DNA from: Lacinutrix algicola
Lineage (GTDB): Bacteria; Bacteroidota; Bacteroidia; Flavobacteriales; Flavobacteriaceae
Direction: 5' to 3'
Length of the DNA: 64,000 nt
Assembly (NCBI RefSeq): GCF_001418085.1
Contig: NZ_LIQH01000035.1
Location: 1-64,000, forward strand
The notes under the pieces: generated by a model
Told to the model about the DNA's origin: nothing
Database searches by the model: none
What the model saw: only the letters and a program-made list of their open reading frames with translations
Part shown: positions 34,338 through 43,728 of the stretch, piece by piece
Layout: each line of letters opens with the position of its first letter
How positions within the stretch are numbered: the first letter of the stretch is position 1
Program-made: the position numbers and the translations under genes

Positions 34338-35980
34338 AAAAACTATTAAAACAAAAAGTTCTCATTCCTGTATTAGCACTTACAATATTACTTACAGGTT
34401 CTGCTTTTAAAACCTATAACAACGATTTTTTCGAAATTGCAAAGCAAATTGAAATATTCACAACTCTTTTTAAAGAACTGAATATGAATTACGTAGACGA
34501 AACAAATCCTGGTGATTTAATGGATAATGCCATTAAAAACATGTTAAACGAACTCGATCCTTACACTAAGTTTTATAACGAACAAGATGTAGAAGCAGCA
34601 CGAATTCAAAGAACTGGAGATTATACCGGTATTGGGTCTCAAGTACGTATTTTAAAAGATAAACTATTAATAGTAGAACCTTACAAAGGCTATCCGGCAG
34701 ATAAAGCAGGACTAAAAGCTGGAGATGAGATTATTAAAATAGATGGACAAACTGTAGTGGATTATAAAGAAGATGCAGGAAACCTACTTAAAGGTCCACC
34801 TAATTCATCTGCCGAAATAACATATCTAAGACAAGGTAAAGAAACAAATACAACGGTAAAACGAAGTGAAATTGAAATTGATGCTGTACCTCATTTTTCT
34901 ATGATTGATGAAACTACAGGTTATATTGTACTTAGTAAATTTAACGCTAAAGCTTCGCAACAAACAGGTTATGCTTTAAAAGATTTAAAAGCTCAAGGTG
35001 CCAAAAGTATTATATTAGACCTACGTGGAAACCCAGGAGGTTTACTTAACGAAGCTGTAAATATTGTAAACTTATTTGTGCCTAAAGGCCAATTGGTAGT
35101 CACAACGAAATCTAAAGTAAAAAAATACAACAGAACGTATTACACAAAAAAAGATCCAATAGATACAGAGATACCATTAGTTGTACTTATTAACGGTAAA
35201 AGTGCTTCGGCAAGTGAAATTGTTTCTGGAACCATACAAGATTTAGATAGAGGTGTTGTTGTAGGTGCTAGAAGTTTTGGAAAAGGCCTTGTACAACGTC
35301 CTAAAAAATTAACCTATGGTACACAGTTAAAAGTAACTATTTCTCGCTATTACACACCTTCTGGTCGTTGTATTCAAGCTTTAGACTATTGGAATAAAGA
35401 TGAAAAAGGAAATGCTGTTCGTGTAAAACAACAAGATTACCATGTTTTTAAAACTAAAAATGGTAGAAAAGTATTTGACGGTGGCGGTGTTTTGCCAGAC
35501 GAAGTTTTAGACTATTCTAAAAATTCTGCAATTACAAAAGCTATTTTAAGTAATCAAAGTGTTTTCGATTACGCTACTAAATACTATTATAATCACAAAA
35601 ATATTAGCGATATTAATAACTGGAAATTAACAGATTCAGACTTTAGTGATTTTAAAAACTTCTTAAAAACTTCAGATTTTTCTTTTGAAACAGATACCGA
35701 AAAATCACTTAACAAAGCATTGGAAGTTGCTAAAACAGAGAATTTAGACGATGATATACAACGTGACTATAATACTTTAATTAAGAATTTAAATAATTCA
35801 AAATTAAAAGCTATCGATGATAATAAATCTCAACTTATAGATTTATTAAGCGACGAAATAATAAAACGTTACGTTTACAGAGAAGGTTTATACGAATATT
35901 ATAAGCTACATAACAAAGAGATAAAAAAAGCTACAGAAATACTAGCGAACACCTCTAAATACCAACGCTATCTTAACTAA
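34334..35980 (+). CDS. C-terminal processing peptidase, S41 family
   Basis: 548 residues. A signal-anchor opens the protein (about 10-27). A PDZ domain follows (about 85-170; TGIGSQVRI, GLKAGDEIIKIDG). The peptidase S41 core holds the nucleophile-bearing stretch SASASE (290-295) and the general-base lysine K317 in SFGKGLVQ, the serine-lysine dyad of CtpA-type tail proteases. A helical C-terminal extension follows (about 400-548). It probably degrades or trims envelope proteins. It shares a four-base overlap with the DUF4349 gene. Confidence 0.93.
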   Translation: MKKLLKQKVLIPVLALTILLTGSAFKTYNNDFFEIAKQIEIFTTLFKELNMNYVDETNPGDLMDNAIKNMLNELDPYTKFYNEQDVEAARIQRTGDYTGIGSQVRILKDKLLIVEPYKGYPADKAGLKAGDEIIKIDGQTVVDYKEDAGNLLKGPPNSSAEITYLRQGKETNTTVKRSEIEIDAVPHFSMIDETTGYIVLSKFNAKASQQTGYALKDLKAQGAKSIILDLRGNPGGLLNEAVNIVNLFVPKGQLVVTTKSKVKKYNRTYYTKKDPIDTEIPLVVLINGKSASASEIVSGTIQDLDRGVVVGARSFGKGLVQRPKKLTYGTQLKVTISRYYTPSGRCIQALDYWNKDEKGNAVRVKQQDYHVFKTKNGRKVFDGGGVLPDEVLDYSKNSAITKAILSNQSVFDYATKYYYNHKNISDINNWKLTDSDFSDFKNFLKTSDFSFETDTEKSLNKALEVAKTENLDDDIQRDYNTLIKNLNNSKLKAIDDNKSQLIDLLSDEIIKRYVYREGLYEYYKLHNKEIKKATEILANTSKYQRYLN

Positions 35981-36022
35981 TAGATAGATTATTGAAATAT
36001 ACTTAATATCCTTTAAAAAGAA

Positions 36023-36889
36023 ATGAAATACTTAATACCCATACTTCTATTTATTACTCAGCTTGGGTTTTCTCAAAATGAATTTACTCACGATGTTTAT
36101 TTTGATACAGATAAGTATGCTGTTCCTTTAACAGAAGAAAATAGACTACTACTCTTTATTTCTCAGTTAGATACCATTGCTGTGGAAAAAGTTTCAATTT
36201 ATGGATTTACAGATGATAGAGGCTCTAACGAATACAATTTAGAGCTGTCTCAAAATCGTGCAAATGCTATTAAAGAAATGTTTGCTGGTTATGGAATAGA
36301 TCCTAATTTAATTACAAATGTTAATGGCAAAGGCGAAATACTTTTAAAGGTTTTAAATGAAAATGAAGTAAGCCAAATTCGTGGACTTAATCGAAAAGTA
36401 GAAGTTATAGTAAGTAAAAAACTTCCAGTCAAAGCAATTAAAGAGAATAATAAAGAAGAAGTTGAAATAGCAGAAGATACTAAAGAAAAAACAACAGACG
36501 ATATTAAAAAAGGCACCATAAAAAAAGGTGATAAAATACGTTTGGATAAAATTTATTTTAAAACTAACTATAGCTATGTAACTTCAGATTCTAAAAAAAC
36601 GTTACTAGAACTTGCAAATATTATGCTTGATAATAAAGGTGTATATTTTACTATTCAAGGCCATGTTTGTTGTACACAAAACAGTAGAGATGCAGTAGAT
36701 AAAAAAACAGGAAAACGTAATTTATCTTTAGCTAGAGCTAAATATATTTATGATTATCTTGAAAGAAAAGGAGTCGAAAAAAAACGAATGAAATTTGTTG
36801 GTATGAGAAGAAAGTTTCCACTTGGAGGAGAACCAAAATTTGACAGGCGTGTAGAAATTTTAGTTACTTATGTTGGCAAAACTAATTAA
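36023..36889 (+). CDS. Double OmpA-domain protein
   Basis: 288 residues. A signal peptide (1-17, ending GFSQ) is followed by an OmpA-like domain (about 22-130; YGFTDDRGSNEYNLELSQNRA). A charged lysine/glutamate linker (about 135-172) leads to a second OmpA-like domain (about 174-285; GHVCCTQNSRD, SLARAKYIYDYL). OmpA domains bind peptidoglycan, so the protein probably tethers the envelope to the wall. Two such domains in one chain and no barrel is unusual. It follows the S41 gene by 43 bases. Confidence 0.85.
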   Translation: MKYLIPILLFITQLGFSQNEFTHDVYFDTDKYAVPLTEENRLLLFISQLDTIAVEKVSIYGFTDDRGSNEYNLELSQNRANAIKEMFAGYGIDPNLITNVNGKGEILLKVLNENEVSQIRGLNRKVEVIVSKKLPVKAIKENNKEEVEIAEDTKEKTTDDIKKGTIKKGDKIRLDKIYFKTNYSYVTSDSKKTLLELANIMLDNKGVYFTIQGHVCCTQNSRDAVDKKTGKRNLSLARAKYIYDYLERKGVEKKRMKFVGMRRKFPLGGEPKFDRRVEILVTYVGKTN

Positions 36890-37171
36890 GAAAAAATTAT
36901 AATAGGCATAAAAAAACCATCTGTAAAATTTAGAGTGTTTTTTTATACTTTATATTTAAACATAGTCTTAATTAATCTATAATAACACTACTATTAATCG
37001 AATGCTTTTATTTTTTGTTTTAGTTTATGTTTTTAAACAAATAATAATGACGATTGGCTAAAATATTTATTATAACTATTTGGTATGCTTATATTTGAAT
37101 TATAATTTAATATATTATACCAGTACCAAATATTTTTAAGTAAATAATTTTTAGTAGAGTTTTTACTTTTT
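36890..37171. other. Non-coding AT-rich gap, possible small RNA
   Basis: No plausible coding frame. A box TATATTTG occurs within the stretch tgcttatatttgaat near 37090, and a terminator closes the gap at 37172, so a short plus-strand RNA is possible. There is no other evidence for it. Confidence 0.35.
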
Positions 37172-37201
37172 AAAGTCAGTGTGTTATGCACTGACTTTTT
37201 T
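37172..37201 (+). terminator. Plus-strand terminator
   Basis: Stem aaagtcagtg / cactgacttt with a seven-base loop and a strong T-run on the plus strand. The T-run touches the stop of the convergent GNAT gene; the minus-strand direction lacks a good T-run. Confidence 0.7.
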
Positions 37202-37646
37202 ATTTTTTATAAAGCATTCCAATATGTGGTATACCGTCTTCTAAATACTCTTCTCCAATTTCAAAGAAGTTTAAATTATTATAGAAACGTTTAAGATAAC
37301 ATTGTGCCGAAATTTTTATTTCAGTAGTATTATAATGCTCTTTTATAGCTTTAATAGAGGCTTCCATAATATTATAACCGTATTTATACTGTCTTTCATT
37401 TTTATCGACAACTACTCTACCAATGCTTGCCAAATTGAAATAATCACCTGCTTTAAATAAACGCGTATAAGCAACTATTTTATTGTTTTTATAGCCAATA
37501 ACATGTAATGCGTTTTGGTCTTTACCATCTATGTCTTGATAGACGCAATCCTGCTCTACCACAAAAACCTCGCTTCTTAATTGAAGTAAGTTATATAACT
37601 CTGTAGTTGTTAATTCCTGAAAGTTTTTTACTTTAATTTCTAGCAT
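37200..37646 (-). CDS. GNAT family N-acetyltransferase, ElaA-like
   Basis: 148 residues with the ElaA signature LRSEVFVVEQDCVYQDIDG (28-46), followed by the acetyl-CoA binding beta-bulge region ASIGRVVVDKNERQYKYG (about 73-90). The substrate is unknown; other ElaA proteins are predicted amine acetyltransferases. The gene stands alone on the minus strand. Confidence 0.87.
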   Translation of the reverse strand: MLEIKVKNFQELTTTELYNLLQLRSEVFVVEQDCVYQDIDGKDQNALHVIGYKNNKIVAYTRLFKAGDYFNLASIGRVVVDKNERQYKYGYNIMEASIKAIKEHYNTTEIKISAQCYLKRFYNNLNFFEIGEEYLEDGIPHIGMLYKK

Positions 37647-37795
37647 ACTTAATATATTTAATCATTGAGAACTTTTTCATTAGAAAAAAATCGTGAAATT
37701 CTGTTTATTATTAGTTATTAAGGTTATCATATCGATAAAATACGCTTCACAATAATGTTTCTTTAATGAGATCCTTTTTTTAAAAAAGTGATTTA

Positions 37796-38713
37796 TTAAT
37801 CTTGTACTATCACATCCTTAACATCATCTTTTCCAAATTCTGGTTGAATATTAATATGATTGATTTCAAATTTATGAAACAGTAGTACTTCAATTTTAGA
37901 AAGAATAACATCAAATTCTGTTAAGGTTATATTTTTTTCAAAATCTACGTGAGCTTCAAAATGAGTTTCATCTTCATTTAATTGCCAAACATGTATGTGA
38001 TGTACATTACTTATATCATCTATTGCATTAATTTCCTTAACAATTTCATCAATTGGTATGGAGTCTGGCGTAAATAACATAAGTACTTTGGTAGATTCTT
38101 TTAATAAATCGAATCCCATATATATAAGGTATACAGCAATTATAAAAGTAAGTGCACTGTCTACCCAAAACAGTTGATAAAATTTCATTAACAATCCACC
38201 AATTAAAACAGCTACACTAGCCATCATATCGGTGAGTAAGTGTAAATATGCACTTCGCATATTCATGTTAGATTTACTATCTTTTTTAAGTAATAAAACA
38301 CTAAATCCATTACCTAAAATAGCAATAAAAGAAAGCCAAATTACCAAATCACTTTCTATTTCTTGTGGATTTTGAAAACGTTTAATTGCTTCTATAATTA
38401 ATAAAATAGCTACAATTATTAAAGTAGATGCATTAATAAAAGCAGCTAATATTTCTGCACGTTTATAACCAAAGGTTTTATGTAAAGAGGCTTTTCGTTT
38501 AGAGAGTTTTTCGGCTATATAACTAACAATTAAAGATATAACATCGCTAAAATTATGTAATGCATCACTTAATAAAGCTAAACTTCCAGACAATAATCCA
38601 CCAATAACTTGCGCAACAGTAATGACTATATTTAAAAGGATAGAGATTAATAAATTTCTTCCTTTTAAATCGTTGTGATCGTGCGTGTGGTTATGTGTGT
38701 GATTGTGTGCCAA
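37796..38713 (-). CDS. CDF family divalent cation exporter
   Basis: 305 residues. A histidine-rich N-terminus (HNHTHNHTHDH, 3-13) may bind zinc. Six transmembrane helices carry the metal-site patterns LLSDALHNFSD (48-57, H53/D57) and HLLTDMMAS (second site). A cytoplasmic C-terminal domain has HHIHVWQL and HFEAHVDFE. It exports Zn2+ or Co2+/Cd2+ in exchange for protons, resembling ZitB/CzcD. Its start is directly next to the rpiB stop (38714), so the two are co-transcribed; metal and pentose functions are not evidently linked. Confidence 0.9.
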   Translation of the reverse strand: MAHNHTHNHTHDHNDLKGRNLLISILLNIVITVAQVIGGLLSGSLALLSDALHNFSDVISLIVSYIAEKLSKRKASLHKTFGYKRAEILAAFINASTLIIVAILLIIEAIKRFQNPQEIESDLVIWLSFIAILGNGFSVLLLKKDSKSNMNMRSAYLHLLTDMMASVAVLIGGLLMKFYQLFWVDSALTFIIAVYLIYMGFDLLKESTKVLMLFTPDSIPIDEIVKEINAIDDISNVHHIHVWQLNEDETHFEAHVDFEKNITLTEFDVILSKIEVLLFHKFEINHINIQPEFGKDDVKDVIVQD

Positions 38714-39142
38714 TTAACAAGGTATTTTATCTACACGGTTTTGGTGTCTTCCGCCTTCAAATTCTGTTTCTAAAAAAGTATCGACCATAGCAATTGCTTG
38801 TTGTACGGCTGTATATCGTGCTGGAATACAAATAATATTTGCATTATTATGCTGTCTTGTTAATGCTGTAATTTCATTAGTCCAGCAAATTCCTGCACGA
38901 ATGCCTTGGTGTTTATTAGCAGTCATGGCTACACCATTTGCACTACCACATATAAGGATACCAAAAGTAGCTTTTTTATCTTCTACATCGTTAGCAACAG
39001 GATGTACAAAATCTGGATAATCTACACTATCGCTAGCATCTGTTCCATGATTTGTTACTGTAATTCCTTTAGCTTCTAAATGTTTAATAATGGCAAATTT
39101 GTAATCTGTTCCGGCGTGATCGTTTCCAATTGAAATTGTCAT
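38714..39142 (-). CDS. rpiB: Ribose 5-phosphate isomerase B
   Basis: It interconverts ribose 5-phosphate and ribulose 5-phosphate in the pentose phosphate pathway. The 142 residues have the RpiB N-terminus IGNDHAG (5-11, with D8 and H9) and the catalytic cysteine C65 in ICGSANGVAM. It is the first gene of a two-gene unit with the CDF exporter. The start is followed upstream by the 1-kb non-coding gap. Confidence 0.95.
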   Translation of the reverse strand: MTISIGNDHAGTDYKFAIIKHLEAKGITVTNHGTDASDSVDYPDFVHPVANDVEDKKATFGILICGSANGVAMTANKHQGIRAGICWTNEITALTRQHNNANIICIPARYTAVQQAIAMVDTFLETEFEGGRHQNRVDKIPC

Positions 39143-39600
39143 AGTAGTTTTTTTAAGTTTCTATAGTTATATAGAAATAGAGTTGTGTGTGTATTAAAGG
39201 TGTAAAGTTAATAATTGCTTGCAACTATTAATAAGTAATATTAATGAACTTATGTAAAAGTTTTATTTTTGTTAAAAACAGTAAAAATTAAGGATTAACT
39301 TATTATAAATCTTAATGTTACTTATGTTTTAGAAGTATTAAAACTATCAATTAAAGTTGTTTTCATTATTAAATAGAAATGACTGTTAACAACTTCACCT
39401 TTTAATAATGATTACTTGTTAATATCTTATCATTGTTTTTTAAAACTTTTATTAGGAATATCCAGTTTATTTTCCAAACCAAAACTTAAACTAGACTACC
39501 AAAAAAGTTAGCAGTTTTCTTTGGGTTATTTATCATTAAAAAAAATACACATACAAACAGAAAAAAATAAAATACTTATTAAAAATACGATGTGAACATA

Positions 39601-39624
39601 GGTTATTAACAGTTGTTAATAACC
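39601..39624. repeat. Perfect 24-base palindrome
   Basis: Arms ggttattaaca and tgttaataacc (11 bp) around a two-base centre. The pairing continues with one bulge into flanking atag/ctat. It could be a protein-binding site or a cruciform in the large non-coding gap. Confidence 0.7.
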
Positions 39625-40013
39625 CTATTAAATTCTATTAAAATCAACACATTAAACAGTTAATAAAGTGTTAGTATTAACATAAAAGTAACCTACACAA
39701 TGAAATCACTAAAAAGTTATACCGCTATTAACAAGCTATCATAATCATTATTTTTTTTTAAAATTTTAAAGAAAGAAAAGTAATATATAGTATATATGTG
39801 TATAACTCTAAAATTGAGTTTGATTTCAATTCTTCTTTAAACTTAAAATAGTAGAGTTACTTTAACTTCTTTGAATAAATTAAAATGTATTCTGTTTTAT
39901 TAAATTTATATTTATAGAATAAAAACTAATAAGAGTTCTATTGTAAACACTTAATCTAATATGTTTTTACGTTAACTTAATATTAAAGAAACTTCGATTT
40001 AATATAAAAAACG

Positions 40014-40021
40014 TAAATTTG
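40014..40021 (+). promoter_or_regulatory. Possible -7 promoter box for rnr
   Basis: TAAATTTG (TAnnTTTG) 155 bases upstream of the rnr ATG, which implies a long leader. Confidence 0.45.
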
Positions 40022-40081
40022 TATAAGCTTAATTAAAAAAGACACTTTTTATTGAAAATAAAAGAGCTTTATAAATTGTTC

Positions 40082-40159
40082 TTCTCGAGATATCGAGAAA
40101 GCATATCTTCTCCATCAATTAAGTTTTCAATAACAGAATCTCATTTAACTCAGAGATTC
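40082..40159 (+). promoter_or_regulatory. Two hairpins in the rnr leader
   Basis: Stem ttctcga (40082-40088) with tcgagaa (40093-40099), loop gata; and stem gaatctc (40136-40142) with gagattc (40153-40159). They may affect rnr translation or stability; this is inference. Confidence 0.4.
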
Positions 40160-40176
40160 AATAGATTACAAATTAA

Positions 40177-42375
40177 ATGACAAAAAAGAAACACAGGAAA
40201 CCTTCACATAACAAGATTTCCAACCTTACAAATACAATTCTTAGTATTTTAAAAAAAGATAGAAATAAATCTTTCAACTATAAACAAATTGGTGCTATAC
40301 TAGATGTTAACGATGCTAGTAGTCGTAACCAGATTATAAAAAAATTAGCACAACTTAAAGCTAAAGAAGAGATTAAAGAAGTAGATCGTGGAAAATTTCA
40401 AATAGCAAATAGTACAGAATACCATACAGGTATTTTTGATGCTGCTCAACGTGGTAACGGTTACGTTATTTGCGATGATTTTGAAGACGATATTTACATA
40501 GCATCTAACAATGTTAATAAAGCATTAAATGGTGACGAAGTAGAACTTTATGTTTACAAGCGTAGAAAACAAGGTAAACTAGAGGGCGAAATAACTAAAA
40601 TTATTAAGCGTGCTAAAACTGAATATGTAGGTATTATTCAAGTACATGCTAAAAAGAATTTTGCTTTTGTAGTGGTCGATGGTAACAAAATGAAAACAGA
40701 CATTTTTGTACCAATCAATAAAACTATGAATGCTGAAGATGGTGATAAAGTATTGGTTTCTATGGAAGAATGGCCAGAAAAAGCCGATTCTCCAAACGGA
40801 AAAGTGCTTAAAGTTTTAGGAAAAGCAGGAGAACACAATACCGAAATTCATGCCATTTTAGCAGATTACGGTTTGCCTTACGAATTTCCAAAAGAAGTTG
40901 AAGACTTCGCAAATAATATAGATTTAAACATTAAGCCAGAAGAAATAGCGAAGCGTAGAGATATGCGAAAGGATTTAACTTTTACTATAGATCCTAAAGA
41001 TGCTAAAGATTTTGATGATGCTTTATCGTTTACCGTTTTAGAAAATGGTAATTACGAAATAGGAATTCATATTGCAGATGTTTCACATTATTTACAAGAA
41101 GGAACAGTATTAGACGATGAAGCTTACGAGCGTGCAACCTCTGTATATTTAGTAGATAGAGTAGTACCAATGTTACCAGAAATACTTTCTAATGGTGCAT
41201 GTTCATTACGTCCACATGAAGAAAAATATACGTTTTCTGCTGTTTTTGAATTAAATAATAAAGCCGAAATTAAAAACGAATGGTTTGGTAGAACGGTAAC
41301 ATATTCTGATGCACGTTTTGCATACGAAGAAGCACAAGCCATTATTGAAAATAAAAATAATACCATTCCTGCCGAAGTTTCTTTAACAGGAAAAGAATAT
41401 AAAACAGATCAAGCTATTGCAGATGCTGTTTTAAAAATGGACGAACTAGCAAAAATTATGCGTGGTAAACGTATGCGTGATGGTGCTATTTCTTTTGATA
41501 AAGTTGAAGTGAAATTTAATTTAGATGAAGAATCAAATCCAGTAGGCGTATTCTTTAAAACAAGTAAAGATGCTAATAAACTTATTGAAGAGTTTATGTT
41601 GTTAGCAAATAGAAAGGTTTCAGAATTTGTTGGAAAACAAAAACCAGAGAAAACTTTTGTTTATAGAGTGCATGACGAGCCAGATGAAAGCAAATTAATG
41701 GCCTTACAAGGCGTTGTTTCTAAATTTGGACATAAGCTTAACTTTAATAGTAAAGATGGTATAGCAGCCTCTTTAAATCAATTATTAAATGATGTTCAAG
41801 GTAAAAAAGAACAAAATTTAGTAGATACTTTAGCTATTAGAACCATGTCTAAAGCAGAGTATACTACCAAAAACATTGGTCATTACGGTTTAGCTTTCGA
41901 TTATTACAGTCACTTTACATCGCCAATTCGTCGTTATCCAGATGTTATGGCACACAGATTATTACAACGTTATTTAGACGGTGAAAAAACTGCTAATGCA
42001 GAAATTTACCAAGAGCGTTGTAAACACTCAAGTAATATGGAATATTTGGCAACAAAAGCCGAAAGAGATTCTATTAAATACATGCAAATTAGATTCATGC
42101 AAGATCATCAAGATGAAGAATTTGTAGGTGTAATTTCTGGTGTTACAGATTGGGGAATTTATGTGGAGATTGTATCAAATAAATGTGAAGGAATGGTAAG
42201 AACCAGGGATATTAAAGGTGATTATTATGAGTTCGATAAAGAGCAGTTTGCATTAATTGGTAAGAAAACTAAAACCATGTATCAACTTGGAGACGAGGTT
42301 ATTGTAAAAGTTAAAAATGCAGATTTAGTAAAACGTCATTTAGATTTCGAATTAATTGGTAAGCCAAAAGCTTAA
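40177..42375 (+). CDS. rnr: Ribonuclease R
   Basis: A processive 3'-5' exoribonuclease that degrades structured RNA and acts in rRNA quality control. The 732 residues have an N-terminal winged-helix/OB region (about 1-230), an RNB catalytic domain with the aspartate cluster DPKDAKDFDDA at 272-282, an SPIRRYPD motif (about 586-593), and a C-terminal S1 domain. It is preceded by a long non-coding region and followed by a terminator. Confidence 0.97.
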   Translation: MTKKKHRKPSHNKISNLTNTILSILKKDRNKSFNYKQIGAILDVNDASSRNQIIKKLAQLKAKEEIKEVDRGKFQIANSTEYHTGIFDAAQRGNGYVICDDFEDDIYIASNNVNKALNGDEVELYVYKRRKQGKLEGEITKIIKRAKTEYVGIIQVHAKKNFAFVVVDGNKMKTDIFVPINKTMNAEDGDKVLVSMEEWPEKADSPNGKVLKVLGKAGEHNTEIHAILADYGLPYEFPKEVEDFANNIDLNIKPEEIAKRRDMRKDLTFTIDPKDAKDFDDALSFTVLENGNYEIGIHIADVSHYLQEGTVLDDEAYERATSVYLVDRVVPMLPEILSNGACSLRPHEEKYTFSAVFELNNKAEIKNEWFGRTVTYSDARFAYEEAQAIIENKNNTIPAEVSLTGKEYKTDQAIADAVLKMDELAKIMRGKRMRDGAISFDKVEVKFNLDEESNPVGVFFKTSKDANKLIEEFMLLANRKVSEFVGKQKPEKTFVYRVHDEPDESKLMALQGVVSKFGHKLNFNSKDGIAASLNQLLNDVQGKKEQNLVDTLAIRTMSKAEYTTKNIGHYGLAFDYYSHFTSPIRRYPDVMAHRLLQRYLDGEKTANAEIYQERCKHSSNMEYLATKAERDSIKYMQIRFMQDHQDEEFVGVISGVTDWGIYVEIVSNKCEGMVRTRDIKGDYYEFDKEQFALIGKKTKTMYQLGDEVIVKVKNADLVKRHLDFELIGKPKA

Positions 42376-42412
42376 TAATTTATCACTTCGGGTGATTATA
42401 TAAAAGAGAATT

Positions 42413-42460
42413 GTATCGAAAAGCTATTTAATAATATATTAGCTTCTCGATACTTTTTTT
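42413..42460 (+). terminator. Terminator after rnr
   Basis: A 13-bp stem with one mismatch (gtatcgaaaagct / agcttctcgatac) and a run of eight T. Confidence 0.8.
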
Positions 42461-42538
42461 TATTTAAATTCTTATGTAGTTAAATAATAAATACTGTAAC
42501 ATTTTGATAAAACAGTCAACTAATAAAAAACAATAATT

Positions 42539-42847
42539 ATGGTTTTAACAACAACAAACTCAATAGAAGGATTTAGAATAATTGAATATAAAGGCATCGT
42601 TACAGGTGTAAGCGTAAATGTTAGAAAAGCATCGTTTAGCTTTAAAATGGATAAATACTACGAATCTGTAGAAGTAACAATGAACGAAGCTCAAGAGCAA
42701 GCATTTCAAAAATTAAGTGATAATGCAGCAAAATTAAATGCAAATGCTGTTGTGGGTATAACGCTAGATTTAGAAACAAATCCTAATTTAGCAATGACTA
42801 TGGTATCTGTTACTGGAACAGCTGTACACGTAGTTTCAGAAAAATAA
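42539..42847 (+). CDS. YbjQ/UPF0145 family protein
   Basis: 102 residues, the size of the YbjQ (DUF74, UPF0145) family, which has a ferritin-independent heavy-metal-binding-like fold. The pattern ALTEAQEQAFQKL-like helix appears here as MNEAQEQAFQKLSDNAAKL (51-69). NANAVVGITLDLE follows. The function is unresolved; YbjQ-family proteins form pentamers. It stands before the DUF2807 gene with its own leader. Confidence 0.8.
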   Translation: MVLTTTNSIEGFRIIEYKGIVTGVSVNVRKASFSFKMDKYYESVEVTMNEAQEQAFQKLSDNAAKLNANAVVGITLDLETNPNLAMTMVSVTGTAVHVVSEK

Positions 42848-42905
42848 TTTTATAAAAGTGTAACACTTTTAGTTTTTAATACTCTTTAAAGAAACACTAT
42901 TTACA

Positions 42906-43580
42906 ATGAAAAAATTTGCATCGGTATTATTTCTTTTTATAACAATTTCTGTCTTTTCTCAAAATCCTAAAGAGATAGGTGTAGGAGATTTTACAACGGT
43001 TAAAGTTTACGATTTAATCCATATTAGTTTAGTTAAATCTGAAGAAAACAAAGTTATTGTATCTGGTGAAGATGCAGATGATGTAGAATTAATAAATAAA
43101 AACGGCATTTTAAAAGTACGTATGAAATTAGAACGTACGTTTGATGGTACCAAGACATTTGTTGCAGTACATTATAAAAATATAGAAGTTATAGATGGCA
43201 ATGAAGGTGCTAAAATTTTTGGAAACGAATTAATAGTACAAGATAAAATTGAACTTCGCGCACAAGAAGGAGCAATACTTAGAATAGGATTAGATGTAAA
43301 AAATGTTGAAGTTAGAGCTGTTTCTGGAGGTATTATAGAAACCAAAGGAAAAGCTAAATCTCAAGAGATTACCATTAATACTGGTGGTATTTACCAAGGT
43401 AAAGAGTTTATTACAGAAAGTACTAGAGTTAAAGTAAGTGCTGGAGGAGAAGCAGATGTAAATTCTAGCGAAAATGTAGATGCTAAAGTAACTGCAGGAG
43501 GAGATATTTATATCTACGGAAACCCCAAAAACGTAAAGAAAAAACACACGTTTGGTGGTAAAATAAAAATAAAAAATTAG
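42906..43580 (+). CDS. DUF2807 (head GIN) domain protein, secreted
   Basis: 224 residues with a signal peptide (1-19, ending SVFSQ). The remainder is a beta-helix-like DUF2807 domain: alternating strands such as VEVRAVSGGIIETKG and VKVSAGGEADVNSSENVDAKV. It is periplasmic or outer-membrane associated. The function of the family is not established. It is followed by a terminator. Confidence 0.82.
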   Translation: MKKFASVLFLFITISVFSQNPKEIGVGDFTTVKVYDLIHISLVKSEENKVIVSGEDADDVELINKNGILKVRMKLERTFDGTKTFVAVHYKNIEVIDGNEGAKIFGNELIVQDKIELRAQEGAILRIGLDVKNVEVRAVSGGIIETKGKAKSQEITINTGGIYQGKEFITESTRVKVSAGGEADVNSSENVDAKVTAGGDIYIYGNPKNVKKKHTFGGKIKIKN

Positions 43581-43600
43581 AGTTTAAATACTTTATTACT

Positions 43601-43636
43601 AAAAAAAGCTTCAGTTTTATCTGAAGCTTTTTTTTT
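43601..43636 (+). terminator. Terminator after the DUF2807 gene
   Basis: A stem aaaaagcttcag / ctgaagctttttt with a six-base loop and a run of nine or more T. Confidence 0.85.
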
Positions 43637-43728
43637 ATAAATTTATCTCTAAAACACTAATAACAGTTAATTCTTTACTTTAACCGCATAATTTCTTTAC
43701 TTTGTAGTAACAAGAATTAATTTTTTTT

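Larger units (their letters stand above)
39143..40176. other. 1-kb non-coding AT-rich region
   Basis: I see no credible ORF. The region is very AT-rich, has many copies of short GTTAAT/ATTAAC-like words, a long palindrome at 39601-39624, and one good DnaA-box-like nonamer (TGTGTATAA at 39797-39805). A promoter box for rnr and two leader hairpins lie at its right end. It separates mixed-strand genes on the left from mostly plus-strand genes on the right. A replication origin is possible but not shown. Confidence 0.5.

Noticed and set aside
39143-40176. A firm call of the replication origin
   Set aside because: Only one good DnaA-box-like nonamer was found, dnaA is not in the window and skew could not be computed. 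It is kept as a speculative finding only.
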